This document shows positions 46,361 to 58,287 of a stretch of 64,000 nt of DNA, one piece after another. Below the pieces are notes generated by a model that saw nothing but the letters and a program-made list of their open reading frames with translations, did not search any database and was not told the origin of the DNA. Numbering within the stretch: the first letter of the stretch is position 1; every line of letters begins with the position of its first letter. The translations under genes were made by a program, and so were the position numbers. Origin of the DNA: Cricetomys ansorgei (Eukaryota > Chordata > Mammalia > Rodentia > Nesomyidae); the NCBI GenBank assembly GCA_026225945.1, contig JAMJFZ010001779.1, positions 24,942 to 88,941 of the forward strand, given 5' to 3'.

Positions 46361-46462
46361 AGGCTGGGAATGCATATCTCAGCGGTAGACTGCTGGTCTA
46401 GCATGTGCAAAGCCTTAGGTTCAATGACCAGTACCACAAGAGAAAAAAAAAAGAAAGAAAAT
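46361..46462 (+). repeat. ID SINE, plus strand, with A-rich tail
   Basis: 'ggctgggaatgcatatctca', 'gcggtagactgctggtctag' and 'ccttaggttcaatgaccagt', then a long A/GAAA tail. Pol III A- and B-box positions are partly kept. Confidence 0.85.
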
Positions 46463-47703
46463 AGACAACAGCTGCCATCCTGCACGGCTCAGGTAGCAAT
46501 AATAATGTTTAAACCAGATAGCTCTAGAACTTTGTCACATATCTTTCTCCATCCAATTCATGCATTTCATTCAGGCCACATTCAAACAACAGTTGCATTT
46601 TTCAAGTGATCCATTTTTTTTTTTACCAGAGTTGTTATTACTAGCTAGAAACATAGCAATTTTATACACAAACAAAAGTCTATATTAACAATAATTTACT
46701 TCTCACATTATATAATCCATATACATATAGAACATAATCCCCTTTGGAAAGTTTGGAAGAATGATTTCTTTATGTTTGTTAAGGATCCAAAAACATTTTA
46801 ATGTAGTAATTCCTCCTGTTTTCAATGTGTTTAGTTACAGAGTAACTCATGGAACAGAGAATCCCTCAAAAGTGTTAGATTTTTGCAGATTCAGCAAGCT
46901 TTAAATTTAGAGTCAGAAGAAAGGCCAAGAAATGAATGTTGAACTATAAAAACTTGGATCTGAACACAATCTCCAGAGTCAAACATGAAAAAAATTCTTA
47001 ACTTCATAATATTACTACTGTTTTTAACCCCAATGGGGAAAAATTACGTGTTAGTACCAATTAAATAAATGATTATTAAGGTTATAAAATTATCCAAAGC
47101 AAAAATTACAAGCTATACCACCACCAGGTCATTGTTGGGCTATTGGTAATTTTATTATCTACCAACATTTTCCTGATTGTTATTAGGCATTCAATGATAT
47201 CTGTCATCATTTGCATAACGTTCAGAACCATTCCATTAATTAATTAAATTAAAATCAAAAGTATTATGAGACAAATGAAAAGTACAAACAAAATATAGCA
47301 ACTTTAATGCAGCAAAGCAATTTTAAGAGAAAAATACATAGTGGTAAGTACCTGTGTGAAGAAAACAGAAAGATCTAAAATTCCCTCCTACCACAAGTGA
47401 CTAGGAAAAGAACACACCAAGCCCCAACGCAGCAGACTAGTGTGAAGGTGCTAATAAAGACAAAACAAAATGGAAAGAAATTAGAAAACATCAGTGGAAT
47501 TCAATTTCTAAAGCATCAACCAAGTTAACTGCATCGATAAAGAGACAACATTTAAATCAATCAACTTATGATGGTGGAGACTTATGCCCCCAAAGACTGA
47601 GGCTAAAACAGAAAGCTAGAGAACAAATCCAACTACTGTTCATCCCCATCCCACTCAGCTAGCAAGTAAAAAGTAACAAGCAGAAACATTTTGAGATACT
47701 AAA
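46463..47703. other. Unassigned AT-rich sequence
   Basis: About 1.2 kb, no supported gene. Parts after 47380 may be a worn 5' part of the HAL1-like element that follows. Confidence 0.45.
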
Positions 47704-47850
47704 GAACCCAGCAAGGTTGTGCATACCTTTATTCTCAGGACTCAGGAGGGAGAAGCAGGCTGATCTCTGTGAGTTCAAGGCCTCCCTGATCATCATAGTA
47801 AGTTCCATGCCAGCCAGGGCTACATAGTGAGACTATATAACAAGAACAGA
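47704..47850 (+). repeat. B1 SINE, plus strand
   Basis: 'gttgtgcatacctttattct', 'tgatctctgtgagttcaagg', 'cagccagggctacatagtga' then an A-rich end. Confidence 0.85.
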
Positions 47851-47879
47851 AAAAGATATTTTTTAAGATGGTAAAGATA

Positions 47880-49092
47880 TATCATCTCTGAAGTGAAGGA
47901 CAATGAAACAACCTAAAGGAAAGGTTGACACTGATAAAACTACATGCTAACCCAGCCCTCACTCTAAAATCACAACAATCCTGGAGGAACTTGGCGTTTT
48001 CCTCCCTCCTCATTGTCAAGTATAAATACATCGTCTTTAGTGTCTCCTATACAAGATGTCTGGCTTTCGGACAAAACTCTGGGGACAGAAAAGAAGCAAG
48101 TGAAAAACAATGCCATGTAAAGAGACAAAGCAATCAACAAAACCAGACTCAGATGTGACCCAGATGTTTGGAACCACAAGACAGGAAATTTAAAATAACT
48201 GTAACTAATATCCTTTTATAAGTTAGAGGAAAAGTCAGACAATATGTATCATCCCATCAAGAATGTCAGCAGAGGAATAAAAACTATTAGAGTCAAATGA
48301 TAATACTTGAAATAAGAAGCATGAAATGAGAAAGGAAGAATGTCTCCAATGGGCTTATCATAGGCCTGACATAGTTGAGGAAAGAATTGGTAAAGTTAGA
48401 GACAGGCCAATAGACAGTAACCGAAGTGAACCACAGAGGGAAAAATAAAGACTGAAAAACAACAGGACAGTCAGCAGTTGTAGGATAATACCAAACAGTC
48501 TTTATGTGTGGAATAAGAATCACAGGACATGAGAGAGAAGAAGGAAAGAGACATGTTTTGAAAGATAATACCTGGGAAGTAGCCAAAGTTAATTCCAGAC
48601 GTCAAACTATAGATTTGCTTCAGAGAATACCAAGATAAAACACCAAACAGAAGAAAATAGAAAATAACTGTTACCTCATCAAGCTAACAACAAAAAGCAG
48701 ATGAACACCTGATGGATATGAAACAATAAAACCTGTACACATACAATTTTTAAAAGACAAACTCAATTAAAACTAGGGACGATGACTTCAACAGAGACAT
48801 TACAGAAGAAGACAAATAACTAACCATTACTATATGGCAAGCTTAGTATTATCAACCACAAAAATACAACTTGCAATCCTGATGTGATACAGGAATGATT
48901 AAGACTTGCTGTGGAAGAGAACCCTTCAGAATTCTCATATCTTGCTTGCCAGAGATCAAATAACCTGGCTATTCTGGAAAACCATTGCTCAGTTATCAAC
49001 TGGAGTTAAACCTGGATGTACTTCATGTCTAGGCACTGCATCCTATGAAAGACTGACTCAAGAATGTTCACTTTGAAAACAAAACAAAAAAA
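47880..49092 (+). repeat. HAL1-like (half-L1) element: ORF1-type region, plus strand
   Basis: From about 48140 the text follows ORF1 of an old mammalian L1/HAL1: 'gtttggaaccacaagacagg', 'aaatttaaaataactgtaac', 'aatgtcagcagaggaataaa', 'caatgggcttatcataggcc', 'gttgaggaaagaattggtaa', 'ggaagtagccaaagttaatt', 'agagaataccaagataaaac'. ORF1 of this family encodes a coiled-coil RNA-binding protein; here stops and indels break it. A 3' UTR-like segment follows at about 49400 with no ORF2 between, which is the HAL1 layout. Confidence 0.68.
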
Positions 49093-49260
49093 GAGCCAGG
49101 CTGAGGCGCACATCTTTAATCCCAGCACTCAGGAGGCAGAGGCAGAGGCAGGCAGATCTCTGTGATTTTGAGGACAGCCTGTCTACAGAGTAAGATCCAG
49201 GACAGCCAGAGTTACAAAAGAAAAACCCTGTCTCTAAAAAGAAAAAAGAAAAAAAAATGT
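49093..49260 (+). repeat. B1 SINE, plus strand
   Basis: 'gcgcacatctttaatcccag', 'cactcaggaggcagaggcag', 'gatccaggacagccagagtt', 'ccctgtctctaaaaagaaaa'. One of the better-kept B1 copies. It splits the HAL1-like element. Confidence 0.92.
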
Positions 49261-49600
49261 TCTCCTTGTTAACAACCCAAATGTTTAACAATGTTTAAAT
49301 GAAAAATAAGTAACACCCCTAAATAGCAATAGCAATAAAAATGACTATGTCAGTTAAATACAGAGACTATTTTGAGTCAAAGAAGCTAGATAAATACTAA
49401 TCCTGTATTATTATATTTACATAGCTTTAAAAATTAATCTATAGTAATAGAAATCAGAAATGCTGCAGGGGAATTGATGGAAAAGGAACTCATGGAGACT
49501 TCTTGGAGTGATTGAAATATTAATCAGATTGAAGATGATATTTATATAGGTCAAAATCAATTCAACTCTATTTAACTAATAAATTAAAATTTATTAATGT
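49261..49600 (+). repeat. HAL1/L1M-like 3' UTR remnant, plus strand
   Basis: 'atctatagtaatagaaatca', 'gacttcttggagtgattgaa' and 'ataggtcaaaatcaattcaa' resemble the 3' UTR of L1M/HAL1 elements (the 'gtgatggaaatgtt ... gtcaaaactcatcaa' word order). The boundary with unassigned DNA is uncertain. Confidence 0.55.
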
Positions 49601-49682
49601 TAGAGTTAATAAATCAAATACTAGTCATGTATTCTGGGCATTACAAATCAAAAGAAAAACTTATAAAGCCTTATGGTGATAG

Positions 49683-49745
49683 TTTTAGGAATTTTACTGA
49701 GGTATAATTGACAAAAACTATTTAAACTGTTAAAAATTAACCACA
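49683..49745 (-). repeat. Old L1M 3' UTR fragment, minus strand (weak)
   Basis: 'ttttactgaggtataattga' is a familiar reversed L1M 3' UTR word. Only about 60 bp are recognisable. Confidence 0.4.
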
Positions 49746-52700
49746 GATATAAAGAGACCCACACTAATAAGCAGAAAGTAAACTCTCAGAGTAGATTTTC
49801 TATGTAAATCCAAAAATTGAATTGATCATTGGGGAATGTTCAACAGCAGAGTTCCCATATCCAAAATTAATTAATTCATTCTCAGGCACCTTATAAAACA
49901 CTGTGGATTCTACTCTGTTCTTGAGTCCATACTGTTTGCATCAATTTCTGTTTCTTCTGTATCATTTGGTATTTACTTCAGAAAAAATACCTTGTTCATT
50001 AGTAGTGTCTCAACAAGTGTGCATGTGACACCTACTAAACAATAAATAAGAATCAGGATAGCCCAGTGAATAAGACAGAAGGACACCTTTTATTCATAAT
50101 AAATTTAAACTTAACTATGACATACATTTACTCATATAAAACAAAGGAGACATACAAGCAGGGAAGGCAAATAATTTGCTAATAAACTAACACTTTCTGA
50201 GCACGCACACACACACACACACACACACTATTGATAGCTATACCTACACAGTAACAGTAATTTAGTAGTGAACTGGAAGATAAAAATTAGCATGTAAAGT
50301 CACACAGATATAGGAGACAAAGACATAAAATAGACAAAACCTTGTTTGAGAAATCACTGGAAAGATCTTGAAAATGTGACATCCAAGATCAGCTGTGCAA
50401 AAGTTATGGAGGAAAAGGAAGGTAAAAGTAGTCCTGAGAAAGAAAATAACATGTAAAACATAGTTTCATTTGGAAGAAGAACAATTGTAAGAGGAATTCT
50501 ATCATGCCAGCTCAGCAGGTCACAAGTAATAGGAATCACAGAGGTTCTGAAAGCCAGAGTGGCATGAGCAAGCATGAGTCCTCCTGGGGACAAGCTAGCT
50601 GCATTTTAGAGAATGGCTCAGAAAACATGATTGACGTAGGAAACCAGTTAGGAATCCACTAGAAGAATCAGGAGAGAGATATTAAGGTTGAAGTTTTAGG
50701 TAGATTGCCATACAGATGGGGAAAAGATGACAGGTTTGAGATATGTTACCTTATAACTGAGTAAATATAAACTGTGAAGGAGAGTGTTGAGTCAAGATCA
50801 CAACCCAACCTTCCAGCTCATCAAAATTATATGTTTGTCCCTATGAATCCCGGAAAAAGGAATCATCCCTGAGCAAACTTCAGATACAAGGTTATGAAAT
50901 GGTTAGTGTAAATGTATATATGTGGTACATTTTATGTATGATGGGAGCAGGTGTCTTGCAAGCCAGCATTGTGTTGGACTAAAATGAAAAGAAGACGCAA
51001 AGGTCAAACAAATATTAAAACTATTCTTTCACATACGAGCTGTTGGGAAGACTGTGCATGCCATCTGAGATTTGCCTTCCAAATGTACAAGAAAGTACTC
51101 ATTTCAACAAAATCATATAATGTGCATATGAAAATAAAAGTCAGAAATCTTAACTTCATTTTATTTTATTTTCCACTTAAAGAAAAGTACATTTTGTAAA
51201 GCAAGGAGACAGAAAACATAATGTATGTCACTGAGTTCCAAAGTTTCTTCTTAAAACCAACAGTGTAAATAAAGGTCTTGGATGCAAACAAGTTTTGATT
51301 TCCAGAACTGGGCATTATAGAACTCATTGGGGCAAGCCAGGAGAAAATGTCATGATTTTAAATGAACTTTGATTGATTTTACAATGTAAACTAGTTCTTC
51401 TAAGCTGAGTAAGATGAAGTTTCAGAAAGGGAAAAGTGTGCCCCTCTCAGGAACATTGAGTGGGTATTTGCAAGAAACAGAATCCCTAGAGGTATTTGGG
51501 GAAATATTTGCCTGGTTTCCTAAATGAAGACTAAGGCAATAGAAACCTTCTGGGGAAACCTTGCATGGGGAAATAAAACAGCATGTCTTCAGTAAAATTT
51601 AAACTGGCCATCCTCATCTCCAGCTATGAAGAGCAACCGTCTCTTATGTAACCCTATCTTGATGTCATTGCTACAGTCAAGATGGCAGGAAGTTACCCTG
51701 AGTTGGAAGAGAGATGGAAGTGGTCTTGGGATTTCATTGGTTTGGGAGTGGTAAATAAAATATAGAAAATGTACATCAGGGTATTGTGTTGCAGTTAGAA
51801 AAAAAACAGATAGTCTCAAATAATAAAAAATGAGTCATAAAAACATAGAGTTGGGGAAATCAGAAAACAGAATGAGATCTCCCACTTTAAACTGCTCTGT
51901 CACTTCCTATACAATTAGAAAATAAAAGCTTTCCTTCTATTCATTCAATAGATATTTAATTCCCCAGTATGAATCAGAATATGGGCTACTTGATGCTGAG
52001 CCAAAGCATATTATCTATCACCAATAACCTAAAATCTAGTAGGAGAGTAAGAAAAAATAAAAATAGGCAATCACACTGCAGTAGAATAATTTTTATCATT
52101 TATTCACTCTCTTTATCTTCTCCATCTTTTCCCCCAGATGATATGTCAGCCTGGTAACTGATAGAAAGAAGAAGTACATTTGGGTGGTACCATATTACTG
52201 CCTAAAAACCTGAATAACTATAATAGACTACAAGGATGTCATCAAATAAGTAAGCAATGTCCTATACATTATCCCTCCGGCAGCTGAAACTCATTAGTTT
52301 CCTTGGGCAGTCCCATGAAATACGTCCTCCACCCAAACATGAACAACAGTAGGTCCTGACCTTAGTCAGAAAACAGACAACCAAATGTCCTGTATGTTAT
52401 CCATCTGTGGTATCCACTACGACAACAAGAACCACTTCAAAAAATAATATGTGGCATTTGATAAAATAAAAGTTGCTGGAGGGGAGAGACATCGGTTTAG
52501 TGAAATGAGACCCAGCTGTGAAGAACTCAGGCCAAGGCTATCTGTAAATCGCTTTTTCCCCTGCCCTGTACATTACAGCAATCTACTACAGATCACAGGA
52601 GCATGGCCAAAAGCCATATGTTTGGCATCATGCGGACAGCATCTGGTATTTTTAAAGATACAACTAAAAAGTTTGAAAACACAGTAAAACAACTGTCATT

Positions 52701-53983
52701 CACTTAATTCTTATGCTTATATGTTAGCTCATGGATAGACTTATGACAAATAAACAGTTGTATGAACTCACAGTTTAGTCACATTCTTTCATACATCCAT
52801 TTATGTGGCAAATTTGGTTTGGAATGAAAGTCCCTGTGTGTGTGAGTGTGCTCGTGCATGAGAGCACATGTGCTACTGTTGACGGTGAAACTATGCTGTA
52901 TAAGCAGAATGAAACTGTCTCTCAAGGTAAATTGAGCCAAGTAGTCTAAAGGTCATAAATATTATTTACACTCAATTCTTTTTACTAGGTCAGTCAGTGT
53001 CTGCTAATGTGTTTTATAGCATTCAGAGTTTAGGTTTATATTGCATAATAATTGAGAAACCCACACAGTTGGTCGTTGAGAAAATAGTTTTGCTGGGCTT
53101 TCTGAATTATACATTAACTACTATTTGACATCAAGACTGCTCTGATAGAAAAACTGATACTTATTTTTACACATTTACATGCTCATAATCGATAGCCATA
53201 TATCAGTTTGGGAAATAAAAGTTTTTTTATTAATTGGTTTAGAAAGACACTCAGCTAATGTCTACACAGTAGAGCTGTCACATCTTTCAAATCCTAAGGC
53301 GGAAATCAGATTTTCTTCCCCTCATTAGATAATGATCCAGAAGAATGAGACTATTAATTATATCTGAACAGCTCTAATATATTCATATGTACAGTGAAAA
53401 CAGCAAAGCTATTTTGAGAGTTACTTTTTGTGAGAAAACCAAGATTAATAAATAGCCACAATTGTCCTTAAAGTTTTCATATAATTTTCATTAAGATTAG
53501 TTGAGAAGGCACAAAATTTATATTTCTTTAATATTTTTCTAACTTTTTATGTTTAACTTTTTTAAAGAATTTATACTCTTTACTGAGGAATATTTTGGAT
53601 GTTAGCTGGGATGTGAACTAGTCAGGATTCTATAGTCAAAATAGATAATAATGAATCGACTGGGAGGGAGCCAGTGCCAGAAATGATTTAGACAATAATA
53701 CAAGTTCTTAGTAAACAGATTTGTTTAAAGTATATTTATAGAAAAAAGACCCCAAATAACTTAACTAATATGCAAACAAAATTAAGAATTTATATTCCAA
53801 CTCCTTGTTTGTTGCTGAACACCAAGTACCTTAATTAACTATCTTTAAATAAAATACATAATGTACCTAACTAGTGTCCAAGACATACCTGTGTTAAAGT
53901 GTTCTTATGTGATATCCTATTGTACACAGTGAATACATATTATGAAAAAAATTAATGGAAAAGAAACTTTAGAAGACATATAA
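49746..53983. other. Mostly unassigned sequence
   Basis: About 4.2 kb. A (CA)n tract lies at 50199-50229. 'tattcattcaatagatattt' near 51940 may be an ancient mammalian repeat. Several 60-80 codon frames have no recognisable domain. No gene supported. Confidence 0.4.
50199..50229. repeat. (CA)n microsatellite
   Basis: About fifteen CA units with one early interruption. Confidence 0.95.
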
Positions 53984-54195
53984 TTGGGCTGGAGAGATGG
54001 TTCAGTGGTTAAGAGCACTTGTTGCTCTTCCAAAGGACCAGATTTGACTTCCAGTGCCCACATGGTGGGCTCATATCTGTAACTTCCAAGGGATCCAAAG
54101 CCCTCTTCTGGCCTCCATGGGTACCACACACACATGTTGTACACAGCCAAAACACCCACATGCACAAAATAAAAATAAATAAAAATAAAATTTAA
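53984..54195 (+). repeat. B2/B3-type SINE, plus strand
   Basis: 'gggctggagagatggttcag', 'tggttaagagcacttgttgc', 'cccacatggtgggctcatat', 'cctcttctggcctccatggg', then an AAATAAA-rich tail. Well kept at its 5' end. Confidence 0.92.
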
Positions 54196-54287
54196 ATTTA
54201 AAAGACGTGGTTATTTTAAAATATGTGATTTACATAATCTAAAATTTTAGCAATCATTTAAAATTAATGATCATGCTTAATGCTCAT

Positions 54288-54372
54288 GAAGATCTGAATA
54301 TGAAATATCCCCAGAGTTGCATGTATTTGAACTTGTTCCCTAGCTTGGAGGATTATGAATCTTAAAAAAATA
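54288..54372 (+). repeat. Old rodent interspersed element, left part
   Basis: 'gaatatgaaatatccccaga' and 'gtatttgaacttgttcccta' are the start of a common rodent element. Its remainder lies at 54754-55030 beyond two SINEs. Confidence 0.6.
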
Positions 54373-54540
54373 GTTTTAGGCAGGGCAATGGTGGCATACA
54401 ACTTTAATCCCAGCACTCAAGCAGCAGAGGCAGGTGGATTTCTGTGAGTTCAAGGCCAGCCTGGTCTACAGAGTGAGTTCCAGGACAGCCAGAGTTATAA
54501 CAGAGAAATCCTGTCTCAAAAAACAAAACAAAACAAAATA
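54373..54540 (+). repeat. B1 SINE, plus strand
   Basis: 'aatggtggcatacaacttta', 'atcccagcactcaagcagca', 'caaggccagcctggtctaca', 'gttccaggacagccagagtt', 'atcctgtctcaaaaaaca'. The 3' half is the mouse/rat-like form of B1. Confidence 0.93.
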
Positions 54541-54752
54541 GATTTATTCTTAGTTTATGTGTAAGAATATTTTGCCTGCACACATGATGTGTACCACATA
54601 CATGCCTGGTGCCCCTGGAGGTCAGAAGGGGACAGATTCACTGGAACTGGAGTCACAGATGGTTGTGAGCCTCCATTCAATTGCTGGGAATCAAACCCCG
54701 GTTCTCCACAAGAAGAGAAAGTGCTCTCCTTCTGAGAGCCATCTCTATGCAT
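54541..54752 (-). repeat. B3-type SINE, minus strand
   Basis: 'ttgcctgcacacatgatgtg', 'gcccctggaggtcagaaggg', 'gttgtgagcctccattcaat', 'gctgggaatcaaaccccggt', ending 'gagagccatctctatgca'. It abuts the B1 at its left. Confidence 0.88.
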
Positions 54753-55030
54753 CTGAGACTAGGGACATATAAGAGATGGAGCATAGCTGGTGGAAGTAGG
54801 TCTCTAGAGGAGGACTTAAGGGCTGTAGCCTGGCCTCATTCATCCTAAGTTTCTCTTTCTGCTTCCTGAATCCAGAACATAAGCTGGAAGTGATTTCCCA
54901 TCAGCTTGACTGCAACCCTAGCTGCTCTACCTGCCTTCCCAGAAACTGCAAGCTAACTAAATTCTTTATCCCTTAAGTTGCATCTTATCACATATTTGGT
55001 TGTACTTATGAGAAAAGTACCTAATATAGT
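54753..55030 (+). repeat. Old rodent interspersed element, right part
   Basis: 'ggagcatagctggtggaagt', 'ggctgtagcctggcctcatt', 'cttaagttgcatcttatcac' and 'gagaaaagtacctaatatag' continue the element begun at 54288. Confidence 0.65.
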
Positions 55031-56349
55031 GGTATCACTGCATGGACCGGATTAAAACATTCATTCATTACATTCAAAATGGAATACCATTTTTAATAAT
55101 GGTGCTTTCTAACTTTGAACTCCCATGTTACTATCTTCACGATATTCCAGAATATGAATCTAGGTGAACTATAATTAGTAGAGAGGAGGGAAGCAGAGAA
55201 ACAGAGGAACAAATTATTCAAAAATATTAAGAAAAAGCTGGCTAACTTGAAGACTGTTTCCCTATCATACACTGCCTGTTTTGTCCTTCTGAGACATAAG
55301 CCACACTCTATGCCAATCTGTAGAACACATGCACATTAAGAGTGCAGGAGATATAAGATACAGGAATATACTAATAACAAATCCAAAAAGAGATAGAGAT
55401 TGACTAGTGGAATCAAAGACCATTGTTTTGAACTCCAAGCCTACAATAGTCAGACAGTAATGAGCATTTTGAGTAGGGATTTTTCTGATGAACAAATTGT
55501 ATTACTTTGGGAGAGAATGGGATGTGGAAATGTATTAATAACAGCACTCTCCACATTGAGATTGTTCTCCTCCATTGACATATGTTGAGACATTGTTTAA
55601 TGACTTGTGAGGGCAGTGGACTAAGCTGATTGAGAAAGACATCCTTTGTTTTCTGACAGTGTTGAGTTTCAGCTCTGCAAGGATAAAAAACAAAATCATA
55701 GGTTAATTAGACTTAAAAAGGTTGCGGTTTTAAATTTAAAGAATCAAATTTGCATAAGATGAGCTAAAACAACAACTATTTCTACCAGAATTTCTTTTTC
55801 CAGATATAGGTCATTTTTTATCTTTTATAAATTCCATGTTTTCAGGGGTCTAACTCAGTGATAAAGTAATTGTGTAACATGTTTAAGGCTCTAGGCTCAA
55901 TATTCAGAACCACTCATCATAAAGATCCTACATTTCAAAACAACACATTTATACTATTATCTCTTAACTTATTAATTGAATACATTATCAGTTGCTTTCT
56001 TATTACATAAAAATTAGCTTACCTGATGAAATTCTAATCCTCTTCTTCCTCTTCATGGTATAAATCAGCAGTATTTTAGTTTATGTTTTAGTGGACTTCA
56101 AGAAATATATTTGATCATTAATTTCTTATTGCATCAATCAAAAATGGTTCTTCAAAAAATCCCAACAATATAACATGTTATCTGCTCTACAATGCTCTGT
56201 ATCTTTTTCTTCTTTCTGTATTTGTCACTTCTACATTTATAATTGTCAAGGTGAAAAACATTTACTCTTTATTCTTTAAACAATTAATTCTTTCATATTT
56301 TATAAAATATTAAAAATTGATATTTGGTATTTATACATAATTATAACTA
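55031..56349. other. Unassigned AT-rich sequence
   Basis: About 1.3 kb, no gene or repeat I can support. Confidence 0.45.
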
Positions 56350-56902
56350 TGTGTAAGGTTTCCTTGAATCAGCTTCCTATCCCCAGGGAATGGCTCCCCC
56401 ATGAGTCTTTGGGTCCATGAGGTCCTTGTACAGAATTCCCGGGAACACACGGCAGAGGGCATAACTCAGTTTATTGAGGGAATGGGATCACATTTATAGT
56501 GAAAGGAAGAGTCTCCTGTATCCAGGGACATCGGGGTAGATCATTGGTTAGGGCAGCACAGATACAATAGCCCATTTGCATGTTCAGGGTCACAGTCTGG
56601 ACCTAGGTATTTTCCTGGGGGACCAGAGGGAGAGACCTTACATGGTCATATAGGGAAAAAATAAGTTATAGCTCCAGGTAAACAATCTGTCAGGTCATAT
56701 ACCTTTGATGGGGTGGTGTATTGCTGAGAAAGTAGGCAGCATAGCTTGTGGTTTGTCAGAGCAGGCAGTAGAGGAACAGCCTTCCACTCTCCGAATGAGA
56801 TTTCCAGGGTTGCAAGCATGCTTCTACTCCACCTCAGCTCCAGGACAGCCCCACAAGTATGAGTATAATCCACTGAAGATCTAGATAAGTGTGGGGTTCA
56901 CA
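56350..56902 (-). mobile_element. Candidate ERV LTR, minus strand
   Basis: On the minus strand it can be read as an LTR of about 550 bp, from TGTGAACCCC (ending at 56902 on the plus strand) to a CA end near 56350. It has a CCAAT box (ATTGG at 56543-56547 on the plus strand), a TATA-like CTATAAATG (56491-56499) and AATAAA (TTTATT at 56470-56475), in the order and spacing of an LTR promoter and poly(A) site. The edges are inferred from TG/CA only. Family not named. Confidence 0.55.
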
Positions 56903-57185
56903 TTAATAGCTCAAGTAGATGCTTAGACAAATGTATGTACAAAGCAGTTTATTCTGCAGGTTACATACTGATAACAGGGCTGTCCAATTTAAAAAACAAA
57001 ACAAAACATGGCAGCCCCAAAAGCTGGAGATGTGGTGCCTTTTAAACCAAACAGTGTCTATGGGATCTGTCTGATTGGTCAGGATCTGAATACTGGATTG
57101 GCTGTCATATCTCACTAGGAAGCAAGGGCTTCTGGGAAAGCGAGTACTTGACAGAAAGTAGAGAGATGAGATCAAAGTAATACCA
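56903..57185 (-). mobile_element. Second candidate LTR, minus strand
   Basis: The minus strand shows two CCAAT boxes (ATTGG at 57074-57078 and 57097-57101), a TTTAAAAGG TATA-like box (57039-57047 reversed) and AATAAA (TTTATT at 56948-56953), about 95 bp apart. This is a compact U3-R-like arrangement directly upstream of, and in the same direction as, the candidate LTR at 56350-56902. Confidence 0.5.
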
Positions 57186-57390
57186 TGTACTTACTACTTC
57201 TTACAATGACTTTTATTTTTTATATACTTGTTTCACTTTTATCCACTATTTTCCAACTTCTCTATTCAGTATATTACATTACATGCCCCTGTAGACAGAT
57301 ATATCTAATCAGTGTTATTTCCAAAATACAGGTGAAAACTGATGTTTATAAATATTGCCTCAATAAAATAGCCTATGACTTAAGTATATA

Positions 57391-57929
57391 GTGTTGTCAG
57401 CAATAGGGTCTTAGAGGTTAACCAGGAGCTATGACAATGTTATAGCTTGGCTCCATTTTGTGCCTTTACAAAATATCTGTAACCTCCTTCATGGGTAACT
57501 GGGTAACTTGTTTTTCTGTATAACTTATTTTTCTTGTAGCCTTTGTTAAAGACGGACCTATTTTCCCTTTATCAACTCATGTATAACTCATGATTAACCT
57601 GTCTCCAACAACTGTGTTTCAAACTATGTTTGCCACAAAACCAGAGCGCTCCAACAACTGCCAACTCCAGAAATCTCCATCCCTGACAGTATCAAAGAGG
57701 CTAACCCCAGGTAGTCCAACCACAGACTGTTCCAACATGGCCTGCACTTCCCTACCCCCTGATGATCCCACAGGGCCTGGACAGCTACTAAAACAGCTTG
57801 GTCTTCCTGGCCTTAGCCAATCTTCCAACCTTTTGGAGTCCCCAACAACAACACCCCCATGAGAGCAGGAAGTAGTCATAGACGATTATGTCACCCCTAA
57901 TTTTATTTACTACCAGCAAAAGATTGGAA
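57391..57929 (+). mobile_element. ERV-derived region upstream of a plus-strand LTR
   Basis: Sequence leading into a purine-rich tract ('agcaaaagattggaa') directly before the LTR at 57930. It may be the 3' internal end of a gammaretrovirus-like provirus or a second, older LTR. A 90-codon frame at 57590-57862 shows no domain that I can identify with confidence. The rest of the provirus is absent. Confidence 0.5.
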
Positions 57930-57989
57930 TGTCGGGTCTTAAACTCACAAACTACTAGCTCTCACAACACAAGAGTTTTTCCCTCTAGT

Positions 57990-58034
57990 AATCAGTAAAC
58001 CAAGCAATCAGCAAACCAATCAGTAAACCAAGAC
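57990..58034. repeat. Triplicated U3 word in the LTR
   Basis: AATCAGTAAACCAAGC at 57990-58005, AATCAGCAAACC at 58006-58017 and AATCAGTAAACCAAGAC at 58018-58034 stand head to tail. Such short U3 tandems often act as enhancer repeats in proviruses; that role is inference here. Confidence 0.85.
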
Positions 58035-58279
58035 AAAAGAATGGTGTGAGCAGGAATGGTGTTTGTATAACTGCTGGTCTAAGGTCAAAGTTTCAGCTCT
58101 CAGAAGACCAGCAGGAAGGAGATAACATCTGTCAGGAATCACTATTTTAACCATATTCCACCTAGAATTCCTGTCTTTGTTACAGCCACTAATTATAAAC
58201 TGCTATGGCTTTGCTAACTGTATTCTGATCAGTCTTTGTAACCCACTTGCTTGCTCTGCTTGCCCAGCAACAAAGTTTG

Positions 58280-58287
58280 TATAAAAG
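58280..58287 (+). promoter_or_regulatory. TATA box of the plus-strand LTR
   Basis: TATAAAAG about 117 bp before the LTR end, in the position of an LTR promoter. Seen directly; activity unknown. Confidence 0.7.

Noticed and set aside
57590..57862. 90-codon plus-strand frame before the ERV LTR
   Set aside because: It has no recognisable domain and an 86-codon frame on the opposite strand. It is kept only as part of the ERV-derived stretch.
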